Below, one piece after another: positions 56,301-64,000 of a stretch of DNA of 64,000 nt; positions within the stretch are counted from its first letter, which is position 1; each line of letters starts with the position of its first letter. Source of the stretch: Xylona heveae TC161 (Eukaryota > Ascomycota > Xylonomycetes > Xylonales > Xylonaceae). The position numbers and the translations under genes are program-made. The notes beneath the pieces are model-generated. The model was not told the origin of the DNA and searched no databases. It worked only from the letters and a program-made list of their open reading frames with translations. Location of the stretch: NCBI RefSeq assembly GCF_001619985.1, contig NW_017264200.1:558001-622000 (forward strand), given 5' to 3'.

Positions 56301-58390
56301 AGCCGCCCAATGGACCGGTACGGATGCAGTCGAGAAGCGACTCAGTCTCCGATGTCACCTTATCTCGCATATCTGCTGCGGAAAATAATCTGGTTTTGGA
56401 CAAGCTTCAGCTAATCATCAAGTGGGGTGGCGAACCTACACACTCGGCTCGCTATCAAGCGCAGGATTTGGGAGAAAATATGCGTAATGATCTCTTGTTA
56501 ATGAATAGAGAAGCTCTTGATGATGTCTCTGTCTTCACCAGCTCTGAGCGCCGAGTCCGTGCAAGTGGTAAGCTGTCTTAATCCTCTTATCTTTAAGCTG
56601 CGTGCTGACATATTACAGCTCACATCTGGGCGACTGCATTTCTTGATGAGAAAGATCTGCCCGAAGATTACATTTCCGTTAGAAAAGACCTTTTGGACGA
56701 TTCAAACGCTGCCAAGGATGAGATGGATAAAGTCAAGAAGAAGCTTAAGACTCTCCTGCGTGAGGGCAACCAGGCACCACCCCAATTTGCCTGGCCCAAG
56801 GAGAATATGCCTGAGCCTTCTATTGTCTTATCTAAAGTTGTCGATCTCATGAAGTTTCATCGTAGAGTTATGCGCTACAACTTTACTCACATGTCTGGCA
56901 GTGCTGCTTCATCACTAGCTGCCCAGGAAAATGGACACGAGCAACCTGATCACAGCCCAACTTCTCCAGGAGCCTTGGCTCAGGCTCAGGCTGTGTCCCA
57001 GATTCAGGCTCGGTGGTGCTGCGGTGAGGATGCGGAATTGTTCAAGGAACGATGGGAAAAGCTCTTCGCCGAGTTCTGCGATTCTGAGAAGGTTGACCCC
57101 AGCAAGATATCTGAATTGTACGATACAATGAAGTTTGATGCACTTCATAACCGCCAGTTCTTGGAGTGGGTCTTTACTCCTAGCGACGGAGTTCTCGAAG
57201 ACGATGCAATCTCCAATGCAAGCGCGATCATAACCGACGAGAAAACGGATGATGCTAAGCTTGGACCTGACGCCGCTGCGAGGATCGACCCCAACTCTAG
57301 CACCGCCACCATCACCACGAACACGACAAACACGACAAACACGACCGCTACGAACAGTGACAATGCTCCTGAAAAGGGTAATCTCGCGCACCGTATCGGC
57401 CTCCGGCGCAGATCCGTGCTGCAGCCTAGCTCACCTCGAGCCACACTGGCAACATCTGAGGAGGCAAAGGAGTCCTATTTCAATCTCTACACCGGTGGAA
57501 ACCAGCAGAAGAAAGCCAAGCTCGATGCTCGTTTGACTAGGCTTCGCGAACTCTACAAGCTTGCCAAGGTCCTTTTTGACTTTGTCGGACCCCAGGAATA
57601 CGGCATCTCTGATAGCGAGAAGCTTGAGATTGGCCTCCTCACATCCCTGCCACTTCTTCAAGAAATTGTTACCGATCTTGAAGAAGTACAAGCTTCTGAA
57701 GGCGCCAAATCATTCGTCTACTTCACTAAAGAATCCCATATATACACGCTACTCAACTGTATCCTCGAAGGCGGTATCCAGACGAAGATTGCGCGCAACG
57801 CCATTCCTGAACTTGACTATCTCTCTCAGATCTGTTTTGAGCTATACGAATCCGAGAATAGGAACCCGTCAAGCGAAAACAGCGATGCCAGCAACGGAAA
57901 CACACCCTCTGAACCCACCTTTAGCTATAGTATTCGCATCACCATCTCTCCCGGCTGTCACACTTATGATCCAATGGACGTGCAGCTGGATTCGAAGCAC
58001 TGCATCAAGGCTGCTCCACGTCGCAGTCTCACTCCTCATATCGACTGGAAGAAGGTCATTGAGACTCTTCGCGCTAAATTCCATACTGTCAAGTTACCGA
58101 AGAGCTTCATCGCGGTCAATCTGTCAGAAAAGGTCCCTCATGCGTTTAGCCCGGAGCCTCGATCCCCATCTACTTCGGGACCGCCTAACGAAGCGGCAAA
58201 GGAAATGGATGACGAAACAGAGAAGGACCCTTCCACAGGCGAGGAGACTGTCCCTGCCCGGCTCGCTTCCCGCGTCGATGAGGACGATGCTGGGGTAGCA
58301 GCGGCAAAGGCTGCGGAGAAAGAAAAGCAGAGAGAAAACGAAACTGTCGGCGATCAAAACTCCGCTGACGATACACCTACTGCGACCTGA
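53347..58390 (+). CDS. vip1: VIP1/Asp1 inositol pyrophosphate kinase-phosphatase
   Basis: Bifunctional PPIP5K: an ATP-grasp kinase that adds the 1-pyrophosphate to InsP6/5-InsP7, plus a histidine-phosphatase-like domain that removes it. Exons 53347-53965, 54047-54346, 54402-56567 and 56619-58390 give 1618 residues. The first ~300 residues are Ser/Pro-rich and disordered. The kinase starts at [15 protein letters not shown] (about 312) and includes [37 protein letters not shown] and the catalytic GFDLL...[12 protein letters not shown] (about 627-639). A linker with a His cluster ([16 protein letters not shown], about 709-722) precedes the phosphatase signature [10 protein letters not shown] (Arg819-His820). 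The phosphatase part ends with [12 protein letters not shown] and [19 protein letters not shown] repeat lies in the linker near 1295. Start has a gccATGG context; in-frame ATG at 53278 is the alternative. Confidence 0.95.
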
Positions 58391-59163
58391 TTGCTCCCGG
58401 CTGGCAGCTTTGTCAAACCGCTTCGGCAATTTGCCGCAATTGATCCTCCGACAGACGCGTCACTCTTTGCAGTTGACCACTGCGGTCAAATCGCCTCGAA
58501 TTGGCCTTCACTTGGTGATCTTCATCTGTAAATTTCATTTTCCCACCATTTGAACAGCTTGGGCCTTCCCGAATATGCTCATTTTGTTCTCATTCTATGC
58601 ATGTTCAATTTACACTTGTGCTATACTTTGGAAAACGACTTCGTTCCTTCTGTATATGTTTATTGTCAGTTTCTCATTCATATATTGGAGATACCTTATA
58701 TACTACCTAGCATACAATGCGCTGTACTGTCTAGTACTGTACTAAATACATTCAAACCAGTGGGCGAGCGAGCCTTGGGCTTTTGTACATTTCCGTTCAT
58801 TAGACTATTGATCGCTTTGAAAGACCTTTTGTTTTTTCTCTCTTGAATTTCGTCTTTAGATTCACATACACAAAGCAATGAGCTACTGATGCGGTTATGA
58901 AAATAAAATTGAATAGTCTAGTAGAGATTATTCTATGTTATCATCCTATCTTCAGGATCTTTTTTTTTTAGATGAACGTGCTTGTGAAAATAAACAGAGT
59001 GAATGCTAATGTCGGGTTTTGCAGATGGACTCACGTCTCATCATATCCTAAGATAAACCTTGGTGGCCTGTTTGGGACGGTGGCATGAATTTCGTAAAAT
59101 GGTTCGTCATATCAGTCATCGTGAAATGGAAACAAGCTTAATAGTGTAAAGTACCTCGGGCGC
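58391..59163. other. Convergent intergenic region
   Basis: Between the VIP1 stop and the phosphatase stop. T-rich 3' flanks with an 8-nt T run; no gene. Confidence 0.5.
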
Positions 59164-60175
59164 TTAGGCAGAATAGTCAAACTTGCCGTCGACCTGGGCC
59201 CAGAGTTCTTCAACGAGCTCCTTCTGGCCGGACGGAGCGCCCCGGACGGCAAAGTACTTGCGTCCATCGACAGCAGGAGTCCATTCGCCGGGGTTAGCAC
59301 TGGCAATCAAACCGCCAGCTTCTTTGAGAATGACCCACCCGGCAGCGACATCCCAGGCCCAGCATCCAGCCTCCCAGTACGCGTCAAAAGTGCCCGTAGC
59401 CACGTGGCAGAGGTTCAAGGCGGCACTGCCGAGCGAGCGCAGGCTGTGCACCATGCTTCCGCCATTATCCTTGTTGGCCGCCAGCTTACGGTACGTGTTC
59501 CACTTGATGTCATAATTGTTTCCGTGGCGGTCGCTTCCCCATTCAACAGCCACGAGTGCATTGTTCAGACCCTCAAGCGGCTCAGGCTCCTGCTTGTATG
59601 GAAGACGAGTAGTGCGGTTTAGGAACGCTCCCTTGCCTTCAATAGCAGTGAACAAATCTTTGCGGAAGGGGTTGTAAACAACTCCGACCACGGGACGCTT
59701 GTCAATAGTAAATCCCAGCGAGATGGAGACGTACGGGTGACCGTGCACGAAGTTGGTGGTTCCGTCAATGGGGTCGCAGATGAAGGTCGGCCCAGAGCCA
59801 AGGGTCATGCCAGGCTTGTAGGTCTCCTCGCCAAGGAAGCTATAGTTGAACACGAGTTAGTGAGATAGGCATAAATTGAAGGCTGCTGGAGTGTTGCGGG
59901 TTTACCTGTAGTCGGGATACTTCTCGCGGAGAGTGGTAGAAACCATCTTCTCGACGGCCTGGTCAGTCTCAGTGACAAGATCGACAGCTAGAGGGTCGAA
60001 AATTGTTAGCGGAGCCGGCGAGGATAACAGAGAGCTAGATATAAAAGTATTTCTCACAGTTCTTCTTGTTTCCGGCACTCTGGAACGAGGGACGGGCGTT
60101 GAGGATCATGTCCCCGGCCTTTTGGGCCACCTCGATGAGGGTGTCATGAATCTCTTGGAGATTAGGAGCCGACAT
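59164..60175 (-). CDS. Inositol-1-monophosphatase
   Basis: Mg-dependent, lithium-sensitive-type phosphatase releasing free myo-inositol. Exons 60058-60175, 59906-59987 and 59164-59839 give 291 residues. Active-site metal ligands are present: FLGEE (Glu71/72), DPIDGTTNFVHGHP (Asp89, Asp92) and WDVAAG (Asp230). The N-terminal helix region MSAPNLQEIHDTLIEVAQKAG and DLVTETDQAVEKMV are typical. Length matches the family (about 275-295). Both joins preserve family sequence (NSVDLVTETD and DYSFLGEE). The related Hal2 and QutG groups differ at these motifs, so a true IMPase is preferred. It lies tail-to-tail with VIP1. Confidence 0.95.
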
Positions 60176-61441
60176 TTTACTTTTAAGCTTGAGATGACAG
60201 AATGGTAAGATGATTAAGGTTGAAGGTTCAAAGATGAGGAGAGAAGAGATTTAAATCAATTGAGTTGTCCGATTGGTGAAGAAGAGAAGATATAAAGGAA
60301 ATTGGTGAGCGTTGTTGATTCAATGCCATATGAGATCAGTGCTTTCTATTCACCGCCCGGAGCTTGAGCCAATCAGCGAGCTTGACGGGAGGGCAAACAC
60401 TGCCAATGTTTGTCTGCATCCTTGCACGTGCAATTCTAGACAAACATGTCAAACTTGGACAGAGAAAGATGCTATTGTATCGAAATTATTGCTTTTATCG
60501 TCCCGTGGAGTCTGATCTGCATTGCGAGCTCTCTCCAGCCAATGGTAATACAAAGTGAATATCTTTTCATCTGCTATATCGCTGTCAAATATCACCTCTG
60601 TGCGTGCGACCCACCCTTTTCGTGTACAATCAGCCTTGCTCATATCTGATCCGATTTGTTGCCAGGGACGGCTCATCTCCTTTTCTGGTCGTCAAATGAA
60701 CACTGCTTCCTGCAGTAATACTGTACTACAACACATTCCTTTAAACTTATCAGATGGACACACCGCAATGGCTACGGGACGAGTGGTTGCACTTCCAATA
60801 GTTCATGGCACGTCGAGCAGTGGCAACCTACATTCCGTTTGTTTTACCATCCGCGTCATCTGCTACTCTTTATACGCCTGTGTCACTCACCGCTTCACAC
60901 CTCTTCCCGTATTCTTTTATGAATCCCCTCACCTTGTGCAATCTTGGCCCCTCACTGCGAGAGTTTCTCCACCCCGATTTCGGCATCGAGCTGACACCTT
61001 TTCTTCTTTTGGACTAGCCTTCCCGGTGCCCGAACCTTGCAATTTGGAAGCTAAACCTATTGTATATAAGTGTGCATCTGATTAGATAATATGCTTGTCG
61101 GAGTCATCTGATAATCTGCCGATCTAGCCAATTTGATGACCTCTCGACCTTTCCCCCCTTCTGCCTGGCCTATCGTCGTTATATCAGAAAGCTGAATCCC
61201 CCCCCAATTCCTCCCCTGCTTTGCCCAGAGCCTTTCCTCAGCTCCCATTCCTACACATTTTTCTTTCCAGAACGTTAATCCCTTACTTCCATCCTCTTTC
61301 ACGCGACCCTTTCACCTGTTCCATATTTTGATTTGTGCCTGGTCACTCATCAAACAGACTAACTTACACCTTTGCTGTGTCTACGTCAATGTTCGTATTT
61401 CATATCGTGGTCTCTCGAGCTACAGCTCCGCCAACATTTAC
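60176..61441. other. Divergent intergenic region
   Basis: Promoters for the IMPase (left) and the OPT transporter (right). ORFs such as 60555-61085 lack domains; the right part is C/T-rich, like a fungal leader. Nothing further. Confidence 0.5.
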
Positions 61442-64000
61442 ATGTCGTCTTTAGCTCAGCGAAGTGGCTCACCACCTACAGCGCCTTCACCGGCAACATC
61501 CATAGAATCCCCCCGTTCTCTATCCGACGATTTCGATCCAGGGCATGGTCGTGACACTGACGTCCTCGGTTCGTCTGCCGCCGCTGTTCGTCGCCGTCCT
61601 TCTGGACACTTCGACGTAATTGAAGACGACTATACAGCCAACGTCGACGACGCTCAAGCTTACGCGACAAGCAAGCTTGGGCGCTTCTTTCGGCGGCTTT
61701 CCAGCCTCATGTCCCAGACGCCCTTACTGCTCCGTTCCTCTCCGGCTCAAGGAACGGGTTCGTACGGTGCGCTGCCCATCCATGAGGATCCTCTCGATGC
61801 GGGGCAATCGAATCATGACGATGGACGCCCTTCCAGGGGTAGACGAGGGAAAGACCAGAGCGATATCTCGAGACGTGGAAGCGAACCTGTAAGCCAAGCA
61901 TCGTCGAGATTACAACGGATCGATTCAAGATCCTGGACCGGGTCCACTGGTCGAGCTTCAGGGCAGTCATCTTCCCGCCAACGACGTCAACAACGGAAAC
62001 GGCGAGCGTCCATCTCGAGGGCTGAGCTTCAGGCCTTGGCCGATACGCACAGTGATGCATTGGAAGGAATTCATGAGTCCGGCTTGGAGTCGAGATTCGC
62101 CGCCGGTGCAGGTGTGCCAAGCGTTGAGGCATTCGACACTTCATTCGATGATCGCCCTTCATCGTCGACCGGTGACGTGACAAGCTCCGAAACGAGCGAT
62201 GAAGAAGTGATTGATATGGAGGATGACGGCTCCGAACAGGATGATGCTGAGAACCCTCCTGACAATTCTCCGTAAGTGCTAGGGTTTCATTGGCAACTTT
62301 GCCTCTCTATATGATGTGTGACTGATTCGCAACCTCAGGTACCCGCAGGTTCGGGCTTCGGTTTCCGCAGTAGATAATATTACACTTTCTATTAGCAGTA
62401 AGTTCAAGTCACCAGACTGATCCTCGAGCGCACACTAATACCTTTTGCGCAACTTTTAGCCCCTCGCATGTGGATTCTTTCTATGATGTTTGCATTGCTC
62501 GGCTCTTCAACAAATCTTTTCTTCTCATTGCGATACCCCAGCGTTAGCATTACTCCTGTTATTGCTCTTTTGCTTGTCCATCCTCTTGGCCTTCTTTGGG
62601 ATCAGCTTCTCAAGCGATCAGACGATCCCGAAGAATATTTCGTCGATGGCGTCTTGCAAGGACGAAGCCCATCCGCTCATTCGGAGTGGGTCCCGCATGA
62701 TCTGCGTCAACCCTCAGACACGGCTGCTCCTCTATCCAGAGTGCCTACTGGTGAAGCAAGTCCAGGACCTGCACACGAAACTAGCAGACCGGTGACGAGT
62801 AGTCGAAGGAGTTGGAAACGATCGCTGAGACTGTGGCTCGCTCAGGGGCGATGGAACGAAAAGGAACACAGTTGTGTTTACATTAGCAGCAACGTTTCTT
62901 TTGGTTTTGCCTTTGCAACTGACGTAGGAGGTCCCGGTTGGAAATATCTCGCATTTGAGTCCCGCCACTAATTTTCAGCATAGGTCATTGTCGAGCAAAC
63001 AAAATTCTACAATCAAGATCTTGGCATCGTCTATCAGTTACTTCTGACGCTGTCGACACAGATTCTAGGTTACACATTCGCTGGACTTACCCGGCATTAC
63101 CTCGTTCGTCCTGGTGGTATGATCTGGCCGGGCACCCTTATGTCCACTTCCATGTTTAGAACATTGCATAAAGAGGAGAATCGGATAGCGAATGGCTGGC
63201 GTATATCACGTTGGAAGTTCTTCATGATCATCTGGGGTGCTAGTTTCGCCTTTTACTTTTTACCCGGTTTGTTGATGCCGGCGCTGAGTTATTTCAACGT
63301 TATCACGTGGTTTGCTCCGAAAAGTCCTGTCATTGCCAATCTTGTAAGACCCTCCTTTGGTAATGACCAATGATTCTCCTAGGAATACTAACTATTTGCA
63401 GTTTGGCGTGGCATCTGGTTTAGGCCTGTTTCCTATCACGTTTGATTGGTCGCAGATTGCATATATTGGCTCCCCGTTGCTTACGCCTTTCTGGGCTGCC
63501 CTCAACGTTGTTGGGGGTCTGGTAATTGTCATGTATATCATGGCTCCTATTTTTTGTAAGACCATAATCGTATCTGTCACCATACCTGGAATTATAGACT
63601 AATTGTCTTTGAGACTATACCAATGTCATGTTCTCGTCATATATGCCCATCCTGTCGTCGGTTGTGTTCGACAACACTGGAAAACCATACGACGTCAGCA
63701 GAATCTTAACCAAGGATTTTGTGTTTGACAACGAGGCATATCACCGGTACAGCCGGGTTTTCCTTCCCATCACCTATGTCCTTAGTTACGCACTCCAGTT
63801 TGCAGCTCTGACAGCTCTCATCACCCATACCATCTGCTGGCACAGTAAGGATATTTGGCGACAATGGAAACGGTCGCTGCAAGAGAACAGGGTAGATAAT
63901 AAGGCCGAATATCAGCCCGTGGATCCCACCGCGCGTCCCGATCCTGACAAAAATCAGCTCCGGCGGTCACTGAGCAGTGGAAACGCGTCTGACCCAGGCC
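61442..64000 (+). CDS. OPT-family small oligopeptide transporter, partial
   Basis: Proton-coupled oligopeptide transporter (OPT) cut by the window end, so the C-terminus is missing. Exons seen: 61442-62271, 62339-62397, 62460-62923, 62984-63343, 63402-63555 and 63614 onward. About 275 residues of Ser/Arg/Asp-rich cytosolic sequence precede YPQVRASVSAVDN, where the OPT domain begins. Family features include FALLGSSTNLFFSLRYPSVSI, the KFYNQDLGIVYQ segment, GYTFAGLTRHYLVRPGGMIWP, and IIWGASFAFYFLPG, all membrane or loop blocks of OPTs. The start MSSLAQRSG is chosen over an in-frame ATG at 61328. The fifth intron ends on an unusual GAG acceptor (TTTGAG), the only join that keeps frame (IFYYTNVMFSS). 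The long N-terminal tail is typical of fungal OPTs and may be regulatory. Confidence 0.9.

Noticed and set aside
60555-61085. 176-codon + strand ORF in the IMPase/OPT divergent region
   Set aside because: No domain, irregular composition, overlaps other frames; taken as promoter DNA.

Overview
The window is nuclear DNA of a filamentous ascomycete (Pezizomycotina; Eurotiomycetes is my guess from gene style, not proven). The evidence is 15 recognisable, intron-bearing fungal genes. Most introns are 50-60 nt GT-AG introns with CTAAC/CTGAC-like branch points. Protein-coding DNA is GC-balanced and is interrupted by AT-rich, gene-poor islands. Exon joins were worked out by hand: each multi-exon model below that lies wholly inside the window sums to a multiple of three and keeps the family motifs in frame across the joins.

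Layout. 0.4-2.1 kb: COX15 (heme A synthase). 2.1-9.9 kb: gene-poor island with a degraded Ty3/gypsy reverse-transcriptase fragment, small hairpins and A/T microsatellites. 9.9-11.8 kb: AIM9-like phosphotransferase. 12.5-14.1 kb: 44-nt T tract, a doubtful small ORF and a 355-bp MITE with TA flanks. 14.6-18.5 kb: ROG1-type lipase. 20.1-21.7 kb: diacylglycerol/sphingosine-kinase-like protein. 22.7-23.4 kb: small single-pass membrane protein. 23.7-26.1 kb: Asteroid/XPG-like nuclease. 26.5-28.4 kb: telomere protein RAP1, divergent from the palmitoyltransferase SWF1 (28.8-30.1 kb). 30.3-33.8 kb: ataxin-10/Ctr86 homologue. 34.5-36.5 kb: RING protein. 37.2-39.2 kb: GDP-mannose pyrophosphorylase-A-like protein, with a minisatellite directly before its start codon. 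40.4-43.4 kb: BTB protein. 43.9-45.9 kb: second AT-rich island with a possible LTR relic. 45.9-48.5 kb: CorA-like transporter. 49.0-52.9 kb: UTP21, divergent from VIP1 (53.3-58.4 kb). 59.2-60.2 kb: inositol monophosphatase, tail-to-tail with VIP1. 61.4 kb to the end: OPT oligopeptide transporter, cut by the window edge.

Most genes are housekeeping and functionally unrelated to each other. One pairing stands out: VIP1 (inositol pyrophosphate synthesis and turnover) next to inositol monophosphatase (free inositol supply). I found no CRISPR array, no rRNA or tRNA I could support, and no convincing new multi-gene system. The most unusual items are gene-architecture oddities (16-, 11- and 27-nt exons, a GC-AG intron, introns of about 400-500 nt), the minisatellite and motif-rich promoter of the pyrophosphorylase gene, a 72-bp tandem duplication inside an intron, and the MITE.
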